From Cytobacillus luteolus (GTDB lineage: Bacteria; Bacillota; Bacilli; Bacillales; Bacillaceae_L), in contig NZ_JAGGKM010000001.1 in assembly GCF_017873715.1 (NCBI RefSeq), positions 186,001-250,000 of the forward strand: DNA of 64,000 bases. Direction: 5' to 3'. Below are positions 45,243 through 54,637 of the stretch, piece by piece. Position numbers and translations under genes: made by a program. A model generated the notes under the pieces. The model was not told the origin of the DNA. It worked only from the letters and a program-made list of their open reading frames with translations, and ran no database searches. Positions within the stretch are counted from its first letter, which is position 1. Each line of letters opens with the position of its first letter.

Positions 45243-45260
45243 CTACGACTAAAGTCTCAG
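45243..45260. promoter_or_regulatory. Candidate YhcZ operator upstream of yhcY
   Basis: CTACGACTAAAGTCTCAG contains the inverted pair GACT-AA-AGTC. Two related sites in inverse orientation lie upstream of the azoreductase gene (15 of 18 and fewer bases conserved). Such paired half-sites fit a NarL-type regulator. Confidence 0.5.
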
Positions 45261-45353
45261 GACAATACAAGACTTTTTCCCAAAGAAGGGATTACCCAAT
45301 AAACGTATAATAATAAGTAATTAGATATGTTCGAAAGAGGAGCTGAAAACCGA

Positions 45354-46475
45354 GTGGAAATGGGAGAACGGAGAATACAAGAACTACAAACCTTAAAAGT
45401 CATCGCAGAAACGTTAAATCAATGTAACGAATTAGATGCCATGCTTTCGGAAGTACTAAAGGAATTACTCCAAATAATTGGACTTGAAACAGGTTGGATT
45501 TTTTTAATTGACGAAAAGGGCAACTACACCCTGGCAGCAGACTATCAATTGCCCCCAGGCCTAAAGTGGAAGCAGAAATCCCCAATGTGTGAGGGTGGAT
45601 GCTGGTGTTTAGATAAATATAATGATGGCCGCCTGAAAGGTGCTGCTAACATCATGGAATGCAAACGCATTGAAAATGCATTCAAGTACGAGTGGGGTGA
45701 CACAAAGGGCATTACCCATCATGCAACGGTTCCATTGCGAGCTGGAGAAGAAAAGTTTGGCCTACTAAATGTTGCTGGCCCTAATAAATCTCATTTTACA
45801 AGCGAAGAGCTTGCATTATTAGAAGCAGTTGCTTATCAAATAGGATCAGCTATCAAGCGCATTAAGCTTGCAGAAAACGAACAAAACCTTGCACTTCTTG
45901 CAGAGCGCAACCGTCTCGCACGTGACCTCCATGATTCAGTGAATCAACTTCTTTTTTCACTCATGCTTACGGTTAGAGGTACAAAGGAAATGACGGATGA
46001 TCCACAAGTGAAAGAAATGCTTTCGTACATGCAGGAATTATCGCAAGAAGCCTTAAGTGAGATGAGAGGACTAATTTGGCAGTTACGTCCACAAGGTCTT
46101 GAAAATGGTTTGGCTAGTGCATTATTAAGCTATGGAAAAGTGCTAGGACTAGATCTTGAGGTAGATGTAAAAGGTGTTATTGATTTACCAAGCACTGTAG
46201 AAGAATGTCTTTGGAGAATAGGACAAGAGGCTTTAAATAATTGTAAAAAACATGCAGGTTCAAAACAATCGAATATTGAAATCAAGGTAAAAAATAAATT
46301 AGTGACCATGGTTATCAAAGATTCAGGTTGTGGATTTCATTATGATCCTAAAGCAGCAATACCTTCACTAGGTCTTGCGAGTATGAAGGAACGAACTGAG
46401 ATGCTAAAAGGTGTTTTTACATTATGCAGTGAGGTCGGAAAAGGGACAACGATTAAAGTAGATATCCCTATTTAA
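45354..46475 (+). CDS. yhcY: GAF-domain sensor histidine kinase (YhcY)
   Basis: A 373-residue soluble kinase: a GAF domain (about 15-170) and a NarL-family transmitter with R-L-A-R-D-L-H-D-S-V-N-Q (phospho-acceptor His193) and an ATPase domain containing D-S-G-C-G-F. The GAF domain has four clustered cysteines, C79, C83, C85 and C103 (M-C-E-G-G-C-W-C-L-D), which suggests a redox cluster such as the Fe-S centre of staphylococcal AirS (inference). GTG 45354 is preferred because GAGGAG precedes it by 11 bases. It is followed after 16 bp by its response regulator. Confidence 0.9.
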   Translation: MEMGERRIQELQTLKVIAETLNQCNELDAMLSEVLKELLQIIGLETGWIFLIDEKGNYTLAADYQLPPGLKWKQKSPMCEGGCWCLDKYNDGRLKGAANIMECKRIENAFKYEWGDTKGITHHATVPLRAGEEKFGLLNVAGPNKSHFTSEELALLEAVAYQIGSAIKRIKLAENEQNLALLAERNRLARDLHDSVNQLLFSLMLTVRGTKEMTDDPQVKEMLSYMQELSQEALSEMRGLIWQLRPQGLENGLASALLSYGKVLGLDLEVDVKGVIDLPSTVEECLWRIGQEALNNCKKHAGSKQSNIEIKVKNKLVTMVIKDSGCGFHYDPKAAIPSLGLASMKERTEMLKGVFTLCSEVGKGTTIKVDIPI

Positions 46476-46491
46476 AAGAGGAGGGTAAAGA

Positions 46492-47130
46492 ATGTCAATA
46501 AGAGTGTTAATTGCAGATGACCACCATGTCGTTCGTCGAGGCTTGCTTTTTTTCTTAAAAACCCAAAAGGAAATAGAGATTGTTGGAGAAGCAACAAACG
46601 GCAAAGAGGCTGTTGAGTTAGTTGAACAATTAAAGCCTGATGTTGTATTAATGGATCTAGTTATGCCTGAAATGGACGGAATAGAAGCGACAAAAAGGAT
46701 AAAGGAAAAGCATCCTGATATCCATATCTTAATTCTAACAAGCTTTTCAGATCAGGACCATGTTATCCCGGCCATTCAAGCTGGAGCAACAGGTTATCAG
46801 CTTAAGGATATTGAGCCTGATGAACTTGTTAAGGCAATAAAGGCTGTCTATAACGGAGACAGCCAGTTACATCCTAAGGTAACAACCCATGTTATGACTC
46901 ATCTGTTAAAGGGAGATAAAAAGGAAACGAATCTTCTTGATGAACTAACTAAAAGGGAAAGGGAAGTTCTAGCTGAGATTGCAAAAGGAAAAAGTAATAA
47001 AGAAATTGCTTCGAGCCTTGTTATTACTGAAAAAACGGTTAAAACCCATGTTTCCAATATACTTTCAAAGCTTGAACTAGCGGACAGAACACAGGCTGCA
47101 CTTTACGCTGTAAAGCATGGAATCGAATAG
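46492..47130 (+). CDS. yhcZ: NarL/LuxR-family response regulator (YhcZ)
   Basis: A 212-residue regulator: receiver domain with acidic pocket (A-D-D), phospho-acceptor D55 in V-L-M-D-L-V-M-P and Lys in the C-terminal part; then a LuxR helix-turn-helix (T-K-R-E-R-E-V-L, K-S-N-K-E-I-A, T-V-K-T-H-V-S-N-I-L). Partner of the GAF kinase directly upstream. Candidate target sites lie before yhcY and yhdA. Confidence 0.93.
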   Translation: MSIRVLIADDHHVVRRGLLFFLKTQKEIEIVGEATNGKEAVELVEQLKPDVVLMDLVMPEMDGIEATKRIKEKHPDIHILILTSFSDQDHVIPAIQAGATGYQLKDIEPDELVKAIKAVYNGDSQLHPKVTTHVMTHLLKGDKKETNLLDELTKREREVLAEIAKGKSNKEIASSLVITEKTVKTHVSNILSKLELADRTQAALYAVKHGIE

Positions 47131-47131
47131 T

Positions 47132-47149
47132 CTCAGTCTATAGTCGTAG
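47132..47149. promoter_or_regulatory. Candidate YhcZ operator 1 upstream of yhdA
   Basis: CTCAGTCTATAGTCGTAG matches the reverse complement of the site before yhcY at 15 of 18 positions. Confidence 0.5.
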
Positions 47150-47163
47150 AAAGTACCGGATAC

Positions 47164-47181
47164 CTAAGTCTAATTTCGTAG
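47164..47181. promoter_or_regulatory. Candidate YhcZ operator 2 upstream of yhdA
   Basis: CTAAGTCTAATTTCGTAG matches operator 1 at 14 of 18 positions and starts 32 bp after it, about three helical turns. Confidence 0.45.
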
Positions 47182-47795
<614 letters not shown>

Positions 47796-47796
<1 letters not shown>

Positions 47797-49022
47797 TGAA
47801 AAGCCTTTATAAAGATTCCCGTTTGCATAAGGTTCTGGCAGCCAATATCTTATCTTCAATAGGGTCTGGAATTACAATGGTAGCAATTCCGTGGCTTTTA
47901 ATTGCTGAAAAAAATGGTGATGTATTATTTGGCTATGCTTCCATTGCTGTAACTGTGATTATGTTGTTGGTAACACCCTATATCGGAATGATGATTGATC
48001 GTTCTTCTCGCAAAAAACTACTTCTAGTAGGCGAGATTATTGGTTTTGGAATGGTAGGATTATTTGCAATTTGGGGGTTAGTAGGCTATAGCTATGAAAC
48101 CTGGCACTTGCTCATTATTTTTGGAAGTAGTTCTTTATATTACACGTTGTTTTACCCAACCCTGTTTGCTTTCAATCAGGAGATATTTGAAAAAAATCAA
48201 TATAAGGAACTTAACGGCGTCATGGAAGTACAAGGTCAGCTTTCAACCGTTTTATCTGGGGGGATTGCAAGCCTATTGGTGACCAAAATTGATTTGAAGT
48301 GGATCCTTCTTGTGGACTCACTAACCTTTCTAGGAGCATTTTTACTACTCTTGTCCATTCCTTATTCGAGAGCAAAATATGAACAAGTAAGTCAAACCTT
48401 TGTGACAAAAATGCTTGGTGGCTACCATTACATGAGAAAGCAACCTGTCCTCTTTTGGTTCCTTCTAGCATCCTTTATGCCTTTTATCGGAATCATGGTA
48501 ACAAATTATGTTTTCCCTATTTATGTTGAAGAAATATTAAAAGCGGATGCAAGTGTATTTGGAGCGCATAGTATGATTTATGGGATTGGGGCAGTACTTG
48601 CGGGGATTTTTATCCCCATCTTATTATCAAAAATAGACACTCGGCTTTCCATTGTACTAACGGTTACTCTTTTTACGGTGGCAATGACGATGTTTATCTT
48701 TTTTCCTTATATTCCTATTTTTTACCTATTAACAGTATTCATTGCATTTGGAAATGCTGGAACAAGGGTTGCACGTAATTCCTTAATGATGGATAGTATT
48801 CCTAATGAAAAAATTGGTCGTGTGGATAGTCTTTATAGAGTTATTGGATATGGAATGAGAATTGTTCTATTAAGTGTTTTTACAAGCGCGGTTTCAGGGG
48901 CAAATGTCATGCTACCATTTGGTTTATTAAGTGTAGTATTAATCATTTCTTCCCTAGTTATTATCTTAAGTTTAAAAATAAATGTTCATAAAAATGATTA
49001 TGTAAAGGATGGGGCATTATAA
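47796..49022 (+). CDS. Major facilitator superfamily transporter
   Basis: A 408-residue MFS protein with about twelve helices; a D-R-S-S-R-K-K loop between helices 2 and 3 corresponds to the family's conserved basic loop. It resembles drug/macrolide-type exporters. The ATG overlaps the yhdA stop (TAATG), so it is translationally coupled. It probably exports a compound linked to YhdA or the YhcYZ response (inference). A terminator shared with yhdB follows. Confidence 0.88.
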
Positions 49023-49038
49023 CCCCATCCTTTTCTTT
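49004..49038. terminator. Bidirectional terminator between the MFS gene and yhdB
   Basis: AAGGATGGGG pairs with CCCCATCCTT around the stop codon, followed by T. Confidence 0.8.
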
Positions 49039-49285
49039 ACATTAATGCAGTTATTTCTTGATCGACTTCTTTAAATTCTGAAGCATGATCAATGTATCGT
49101 AGTAAAGAATATAGGTGTTTTTCAATCACCGAATAGTCTTTTTCAAAATTATAGGCATGTAAGAAATGTTCAATTTTCTTTGATAGAAAATCGTCATTGG
49201 TTCTAACCATGAGAATAAGCAAGTTATCCCACTGTGAACGGTGTGTGTAATATAGTGCCTTGTCATAATCAACTATATTCAACAT
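49037..49285 (-). CDS. yhdB: YhdB-like protein
   Basis: An 82-residue soluble protein of the YhdB family, whose typical start (D-Y-D-K-A-L-Y-Y-T) and S-L-L-R-Y-I-D-H-A stretch are present. The function is unknown. It sits two genes after yhdA here, separated by the MFS transporter, matching B. subtilis order. The start follows AAGGAGGAACC. Confidence 0.82.
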   Translation of the reverse strand: MLNIVDYDKALYYTHRSQWDNLLILMVRTNDDFLSKKIEHFLHAYNFEKDYSVIEKHLYSLLRYIDHASEFKEVDQEITALM

Positions 49286-49444
49286 TGGTTCCTCCTTTTC
49301 TGAGGAGTTGAGTATAGTTTGTGGAGTTCATCTTATTTATTGCACTGAAAATGTTGGTGGGAGCACCAAATGATTTTTTATAAGTAAAATCAAGTGAATT
49401 GGGAATGTTGTAAATGAGTAAATAAATGTATTGGGGTTTTAATA

Positions 49445-50431
49445 ATGAGTCGGATTTATTTGATTACTTTAGCATTTATCGTCCTTTATCCAACTATTAC
49501 ATTTAGCGCTGAGATTGTAAATCCTCAGCAAGTGTATACTTATGAAGAAATGACAAGGGACCTTTCTTTATTAAAAGAAAAATATCCAGAAGAGCTTGAA
49601 GTAATAAGTATTGGTAGTACAACATTTGGGCGAGACATTCCTACTGTAAAGCTTGGAAAAGGTAGTAAGAATGTACTTTTTATTGGTTCTCACCATGGCA
49701 GAGAATGGCTCACGACTAATCTTCTCATGGAGATGATAGAAGTTTATTCAGAAGCCTATCATACCAAAGAAAATCTTTTTGGGTTTGACACTTCTATTTT
49801 AGACAACGTATCTATTTGGTTCGTACCAATGTTAAATCCAGACGGAGTCACAATACAACAGCAGGGTGCAGATGGATTTCCGCTTAGTTATAAGGAAATA
49901 TTACTTGAGATGAATGAAAATGATTTAGATTTTAAAAAATGGAAGGCCAATGGAGTGGGAATTGATTTAAACCGTCAATATCCTGCAGGCTGGGATGAAA
50001 TTACGGGCGACTCTCCTCATGTTTCTTATCATTATTACAAGGGATCAAGACCGCTTGAGGCAGAAGAGGTTCGTGCACTCGTGAGATTTACTTACGAAAT
50101 TGACCCTTTGATTGCTGTCGCTTACCATTCATCAGGAAGAGTTCTGTATTGGTATTATAATAATCGCCCTCATTTGGTTGAAAGAGACAAGCGTATTGCT
50201 GAAAAGTTTTCAAAAATGACCGGTTATGAATTAGAGGACCCACCAGAAAATGCTGTGGGTGGAGGTTATACAGATTGGTTTATTTCGGAATTTAAACGAC
50301 CAGCCTTTACAGCTGAAATCAGCTTTAATGTAACCGAAACAAATCCACCTTTGTATGTATTTTCCGAAGAGTGGAGAAGAAACAAAGCGATTGGTTTAAT
50401 GATTGCCTCAGAAGCTACAAAAATCAATTAA
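49445..50431 (+). CDS. Secreted M14 zinc carboxypeptidase
   Basis: A 328-residue exported M14 peptidase with a cleavable signal (about residues 1-22). Zn ligands are in S-H-H-G-R-E-W (near residue 80); N-P-D-G-V, I-D-L-N-R-Q-Y-P and the second His in A-Y-H-S-S-G follow, and the catalytic Glu is in T-A-E-I-S-F. The family cleaves C-terminal residues or D-gamma-glutamyl wall peptides; the N-R-Q-Y-P pattern is typical of the Bacillus peptidoglycan-type enzymes (moderately sure). Single gene. Confidence 0.88.
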   Translation: MSRIYLITLAFIVLYPTITFSAEIVNPQQVYTYEEMTRDLSLLKEKYPEELEVISIGSTTFGRDIPTVKLGKGSKNVLFIGSHHGREWLTTNLLMEMIEVYSEAYHTKENLFGFDTSILDNVSIWFVPMLNPDGVTIQQQGADGFPLSYKEILLEMNENDLDFKKWKANGVGIDLNRQYPAGWDEITGDSPHVSYHYYKGSRPLEAEEVRALVRFTYEIDPLIAVAYHSSGRVLYWYYNNRPHLVERDKRIAEKFSKMTGYELEDPPENAVGGGYTDWFISEFKRPAFTAEISFNVTETNPPLYVFSEEWRRNKAIGLMIASEATKIN

Positions 50432-50490
50432 TGAATATCGTGATATCTGGATAAACTACTCATTAATAAAAGGTGAAAGGGGGTAAAACT

Positions 50491-50820
50491 TTGAAAAACA
50501 CTACATATAAACATTGTCTTGTTGCATTTTTAGTAAGTATTTTTGCCTTGGCACAATTAGGCTCTACTGCCTATGCGCAGCCTGAGGATTATAAAAAATG
50601 GAGCAGAATTGCTGTGGATGTCGTGAAATTAAATTACCCGGATGCACAGGTTAGTGACTATGATTATAAGGGTAGAAAAGAAATATCTGATACTCAAGCA
50701 CAAGACACGTTTGAATTGCAGGTTAAAGAAGAGAACCGTACAAAAAACGTAAATGTTTATGTTACCTTTAATCCGAAGACGAACTCAGTAATTACTGTTT
50801 CTTTGGAAGAGATTCGATAG
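50491..50820 (+). CDS. yhdC: DUF3889 exported protein (YhdC)
   Basis: A 109-residue protein: signal peptide ending near A-Y-A (about residue 30), then a small DUF3889 domain with Y-K-K-W-S-R-I-A-V-D and a T-F-E-L-Q-V-K stretch. TTG 50491 is chosen, as GAAAGGGGG ends 8 bases before it and a GTG at 50473 lies upstream of that site. Function unknown. Confidence 0.8.
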   Translation: MKNTTYKHCLVAFLVSIFALAQLGSTAYAQPEDYKKWSRIAVDVVKLNYPDAQVSDYDYKGRKEISDTQAQDTFELQVKEENRTKNVNVYVTFNPKTNSVITVSLEEIR

Positions 50821-50821
50821 G

Positions 50822-50847
50822 GCACCTATATAGGTGTCTTTTTTTAA
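50822..50847 (+). terminator. Terminator of yhdC
   Basis: CACCTATATAGGTG palindrome with flanking G and C, followed by a T run. Confidence 0.7.
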
Positions 50848-50875
50848 CTTTAACTTTGAGCGCACATTTTCGCAT

Positions 50876-50917
50876 GGAATCATGAAAAAGCGCAACTGCC
50901 GGCTTTTTCATGATTCC
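50876..50917. other. 16-bp perfect hairpin next to repeat array E
   Basis: GGAATCATGAAAAAGC (50876-50891) and GCTTTTTCATGATTCC (50902-50917) form a perfect 16-bp stem with a 10-base loop. It has no following T run on either strand, so it is not a standard terminator. Confidence 0.75.
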
Positions 50918-50937
50918 AATAGGGTGGTTCGGGAGGC

Positions 50938-51512
50938 TCGGAGGCTGATTCGGACAGGTTGAGTAGTAGAATAGGGAAACGAGTCAGAATCCCGTTTAGA
51001 TTCGGACAGGTTGAGTTGTAGGGAGTAAAGTCGAGTCGGGATCCCGGTCTGATACGGACAGGTTGAGGAGTAGGGAGTAAAGTCGAGTCAGAATCCCGTT
51101 TAGATACGGACAGGTTGAGTTGTAGGGAGTAAAGTCGAGTCTGAATCCCGGTCTGATACGGACAGGTTGAGGAGTAGGGAGTAAAGTCGAGTCAGAATCC
51201 CGTTTAGATTCGGACAGGTTGAGTTGTAGGGAGTAAAGTCGAGTCGGAATCCCGGTCTGATACGGACAGGTTGAATAGTAGGAAGGAGAAACGAGTCAGA
51301 ATCCCGGTCTGATACGGACAGGTTGAATAGTAGGAAGGAGAAACGAGTCGGAATCCCGGTCTGATACGGACAGGTTGAGTAGTAGAAGTAAGAAACGAGT
51401 CGGAATCCCGGTCTGATACGGACAGGTTGAGTAGTAGAAGTAAGAAACGAGTCGGAATCCCGAGTTTATTCGGACAGCTTGAGTAGTAGCAAGGAAAAAC
51501 GAGTTCGAATCT
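50938..51512 (+). repeat. Tandem-repeat array E (52 bp units, eleven copies)
   Basis: The GGACAG motif recurs at 50952, 51004, 51056, 51108, 51160, 51212, 51264, 51316, 51368, 51420 and 51472: eleven copies at exactly 52 bp. A unit consists of CGGACAGGTTGAGTAGTAG, a variable GAAGTAAGAAAC-like middle, GAGTCGGAATCCCG and GTCTGATA. In copies 2-6 two unit types (TTGTAGGGAG and GGAGTAGGGAG) alternate, giving a 104-bp higher-order pattern. It belongs to the same family and orientation as array D, 16 kb away. About 200 bases with no gene separate it from spoVR. Confidence 0.9.
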
Positions 51513-51716
51513 CCTTAATTCTCTGTACCTGTGGATTCTCCCGTTGATATGCTACTCTCTTGGATTCTAGAGCATAACATAACTCTCAACAATGTTAGAG
51601 TTTTAGTGATCAATCTTACATCTTTTATCAACATTTCAAAAGAAGTTATAATCCTCCCTCATCATTTATCATATTTATTCATAAATTGTGATAAGGACGA
51701 AAAGGGGGAGATCGAC

Positions 51717-53132
51717 GTGAGACTGGAAGACCGAAAGCAGCTTGAGTATGCCATTGATGAAATTACGGAAATCGCAAAAGGTTTTGGTCTTGACTTCTAT
51801 CCGATGAGATATGAAATTTGCCCTGCTGATATTATCTACACATTTGGTGCCTATGGAATGCCGACACGCTTTTCACATTGGAGCTTTGGGAAGCAATTTT
51901 ATAAAATGAAACTCCAATATGATTTAGGATTAAGTAAAATTTACGAACTTGTGATTAACTCAGATCCATGTTACGCATTTTTATTAGATACAAATTCTTT
52001 GATTCAGAATAAATTAATTGTTGCTCACGTACTTGCTCACTGTGACTTCTTTAAAAATAACTGCCGTTTTGGTAACACGAAGAGAGATATGGTAGAAAGC
52101 ATGTCAGCTACAGCCGAACGGATTTCACACTATGAGCGAATACATGGTAAGCGTGAAGTCGAAACCTTTTTGGATGCAGTGCTTGCCATTCAAGAACATA
52201 TTGACCCATCTCTCATGAGACCAAAGCTTCCTTGGAGTTTAGATGATCTAGAAGAGGAAGAAGAGTACACTCCGGCTGCTACTGATTATGATGACCTTTG
52301 GTCGTTAGATCAACGAAATAAACCTAAACCAATCATGAAAAAGAAAAAGAAGAAGTTCCCACCAAATCCAGAAAAGGACATCTTGTTATTTATTGAAGAG
52401 CATAGCAGAGATCTTGAGGAATGGCAACGTGATATCCTTACAATGATGCGTGAAGAAATGCTGTATTTTTGGCCACAGTTAGAGACGAAAATCATGAACG
52501 AAGGCTGGGCTTCGTATTGGCACCAACGAATCGTCCGCGAACTTGATTTAACTTCCTCAGAAGCAATCGAGTTTGCAAAACTAAACGCAGGTGTTGTTCA
52601 ACCGTCAAAAACAAGCATTAACCCATATTACCTTGGACTTAAGATTTTTGAAGATATTGAAGAACGCTATAACAATCCAACAAAAGAAATGCTTGAACGA
52701 GGGGTAAAACCTGGATCAGGTCGTGAAAAAATGTTTGAAGTACGGGAAATTGAATCCGACATCTCATTTATTCGCAATTACTTAACAAAAGACCTTGTCC
52801 TTAGAGAGGATATGTACCTCTTCCAAAAACAAGGTAGGGACTATAAAGTGGTTGATAAGGAATGGGAACAAGTTCGCGATCAACTGGTAAGTATGCGTGT
52901 AAATGGGGGGTTCCCATATATCACAGTAAATGATGGAGATTACTTAAAAAGTGGCGAAATGTATTTAAAACACTGGTATGAGGGAATTGAACTAGATCTA
53001 AAATACCTTGAAAAGGTAATGCCATATATTCATCAGCTCTGGGGCAGACCTGTTCACATGGAATCGGTGATTGAAGGTAAAAACGTTGTGTTTACGTATG
53101 ATGGGAAGACAGTGCATAGAAAATATATATAA
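51717..53132 (+). CDS. spoVR: SpoVR family protein
   Basis: A 471-residue SpoVR homologue, close to the length of the B. subtilis protein. Recognised stretches are [19 protein letters not shown] near residue 54, [10 protein letters not shown] near 107, N-E-G-W-A-S-Y-W-H near 265 and I-N-P-Y-Y-L-G near 300. In B. subtilis SpoVR is needed for proper spore cortex formation. GTG 51717 is used because AAGGGGGAG lies just upstream; the ORF extends another 62 codons upstream without support. A terminator follows. Confidence 0.93.
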   Translation: MRLEDRKQLEYAIDEITEIAKGFGLDFYPMRYEICPADIIYTFGAYGMPTRFSHWSFGKQFYKMKLQYDLGLSKIYELVINSDPCYAFLLDTNSLIQNKLIVAHVLAHCDFFKNNCRFGNTKRDMVESMSATAERISHYERIHGKREVETFLDAVLAIQEHIDPSLMRPKLPWSLDDLEEEEEYTPAATDYDDLWSLDQRNKPKPIMKKKKKKFPPNPEKDILLFIEEHSRDLEEWQRDILTMMREEMLYFWPQLETKIMNEGWASYWHQRIVRELDLTSSEAIEFAKLNAGVVQPSKTSINPYYLGLKIFEDIEERYNNPTKEMLERGVKPGSGREKMFEVREIESDISFIRNYLTKDLVLREDMYLFQKQGRDYKVVDKEWEQVRDQLVSMRVNGGFPYITVNDGDYLKSGEMYLKHWYEGIELDLKYLEKVMPYIHQLWGRPVHMESVIEGKNVVFTYDGKTVHRKYI

Positions 53133-53137
53133 CAAGA

Positions 53138-53168
53138 AAAAGCTGCTGAGGGAATCAGCAGCTTTTCG
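53138..53168. terminator. Bidirectional terminator after spoVR
   Basis: AAAAGCTGCTGA/TCAGCAGCTTTT is a perfect 12-bp stem between convergent genes. Confidence 0.8.
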
Positions 53169-53174
53169 TTATTT

Positions 53175-53600
53175 TCATTGTATACTTTTCTTGTGGCGGA
53201 ACTGTAACCATTGGTACCGTATAAAACAACCCACACAGAATCCTACTATCGCAATAAAGGCCGCCAGTGCAACCATAGTAGTAAATATCGTCGCTAATAA
53301 TACATATCCGGTTAAATAACCTACTAATCCGAAGGCTAGACAGATAACAGATATGACTTGGTTGAATTGTTGTTGAGCATAATCTTCTGGAATATACTCT
53401 GACATATCTTTCTTTAGGAATAATTTACCTATGGTAATTACAGGGTTAATATTAAAAAGAAGACCAGATAACCCAAAAAGTAATGGTATTGCAAGTATCC
53501 ACTCTTGACCTGTAATCCAGGTTAATATCACACTAAGCACAATAAACCATTGATTTGCTCTAACTAAAGGTCGCGGAATAGAACGGATAGACTGATTCAT
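53175..53600 (-). CDS. DUF4395 membrane protein
   Basis: A 141-residue protein with four membrane helices and the DUF4395 start S-I-P-R-P-L-V-R-A-N-Q-W and P-L-L-F-G-L-S-G near residue 39. DUF4395 proteins often lie beside thioredoxin or sulfur-transfer genes. It is divergent from the DsbD/TauE-like gene over a 233-bp region holding a pair of operators. Confidence 0.85.
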   Translation of the reverse strand: MNQSIRSIPRPLVRANQWFIVLSVILTWITGQEWILAIPLLFGLSGLLFNINPVITIGKLFLKKDMSEYIPEDYAQQQFNQVISVICLAFGLVGYLTGYVLLATIFTTMVALAAFIAIVGFCVGCFIRYQWLQFRHKKSIQ

Positions 53601-53686
53601 TTATTAATCCCAACCTTTCTTATATGTTTTATTGTATTTTACTCTATATTAAGAAATATGAAAAGCCTAATTTATCAGTGTAAATT

Positions 53687-53763
53687 CTAAACAAACGTTT
53701 GATGAATCGAATTCAGACCAATGATACTAAGGGGTTGAAAAAACCAATCAAACGTTTGTTTAG
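53687..53763. promoter_or_regulatory. Inverted operator pair between divergent membrane-protein genes
   Basis: CTAAACAAACGTTTGAT (53687-53703) and ATCAAACGTTTGTTTAG (53747-53763) are perfect reverse complements, 60 bp centre to centre. Each holds a CAAACGTTTG palindrome, also present at 21918-21927. The pair is well placed to control both divergent genes through one dimeric regulator or a loop. Confidence 0.65.
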
Positions 53764-53832
53764 TTTTCACAAAGTATGTTTATTCTCTATGCTAAAATAG
53801 TTGTAACAAGTATTAGTAGGAACGGTGATTCT

Positions 53833-54567
53833 ATGTATGAGCTAATCAATCAGATTGGATACCTGATTTCGCAACCATTTAACAACTTAGCTAGAAGCTT
53901 TGAAACAGTTCCGATTTTATTTGCATTTTTACTCGGCATTGTTGGCTCAATGGTACCCTGTCAGCTTACAGCTAATGTTGGGGCCATGACTCTTTATGGA
54001 AATAAGTCCTTTCAAAAGGGACTTGCCTGGGCAGATGTTCTGCTATTTACATTAGGAAAAATAACAGTATTCAGTGGTTTGGGTCTCTTGGTATGGTTGT
54101 TAGGTAGGGAGTTTCAGTCAGAATTAACGGTTTATTTTCCTTGGTTTAAAAAAATAATAGGACCTTTATTTATCCTAGTTGGTTTTTATATGCTGGGACT
54201 TATCAAACTAAATGGGTCTATCTCACTTTTTGACCGGTCTAAAAGACTATTGCAAAAAGGAAAGTCAGGATCTTTTTTTCTTGGGGCTAGTTTTTCCCTA
54301 GGATTTTGCCCGACGATGTTTGTATTGTTTTTTATAACACTAATGCCAGTTGTTCTTTCTACCTCATATGGGATGGTTTTGCCAAGCTTGTTTGCTATCG
54401 GAACTACATTACCTTTATTGCTCGTCATGGGGTTAATCTGGTACTTCGGAGCGAGTGGATTGGTTTTAAGAAAAAGTAGAAAAGTCGGGGCTAACTTACA
54501 AAGAATAGCTGGTATTCTTTTAATCATTATCGGTCTGTTTGACACTATTACGTACTGGACGATTTAG
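53833..54567 (+). CDS. TauE/SafE- or CcdA-like membrane protein
   Basis: A 244-residue membrane protein with six to seven helices. V-P-C-Q-L-T-A-N and F-C-P-T-M-F carry single cysteines at matching positions in two half-repeats, which resembles CcdA/DsbD transmembrane electron carriers; the fold also resembles sulfite exporter-like urease/cytochrome assembly proteins. It probably moves reducing equivalents or a sulfur/metal species across the membrane. The start at 53833 is taken because the upstream extension has no signal. It is divergent from DUF4395. Confidence 0.75.
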   Translation: MYELINQIGYLISQPFNNLARSFETVPILFAFLLGIVGSMVPCQLTANVGAMTLYGNKSFQKGLAWADVLLFTLGKITVFSGLGLLVWLLGREFQSELTVYFPWFKKIIGPLFILVGFYMLGLIKLNGSISLFDRSKRLLQKGKSGSFFLGASFSLGFCPTMFVLFFITLMPVVLSTSYGMVLPSLFAIGTTLPLLLVMGLIWYFGASGLVLRKSRKVGANLQRIAGILLIIIGLFDTITYWTI

Positions 54568-54597
54568 CTCATTATTCAAACCTCTAATCTAAACACC

Positions 54598-54636
54598 AAA
54601 AGCTACCCAACACTTAAGGCGAGGGTAGCTATATTT
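54598..54636. terminator. Terminator between convergent genes before dacB
   Basis: AGCTACCC (54601-54608) pairs with GGGTAGCT (54623-54630), with an A run before and AT-rich sequence after. Confidence 0.65.
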
Positions 54637-54637
54637 A

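Noticed and set aside
50938-51512. CRISPR array
   Set aside because: The whole unit is repeated rather than repeats separated by unique spacers, and no cas genes lie nearby.
53071-53319. Plus-strand ORF crossing the end of spoVR
   Set aside because: It crosses a terminator and overlaps two real genes in other frames.
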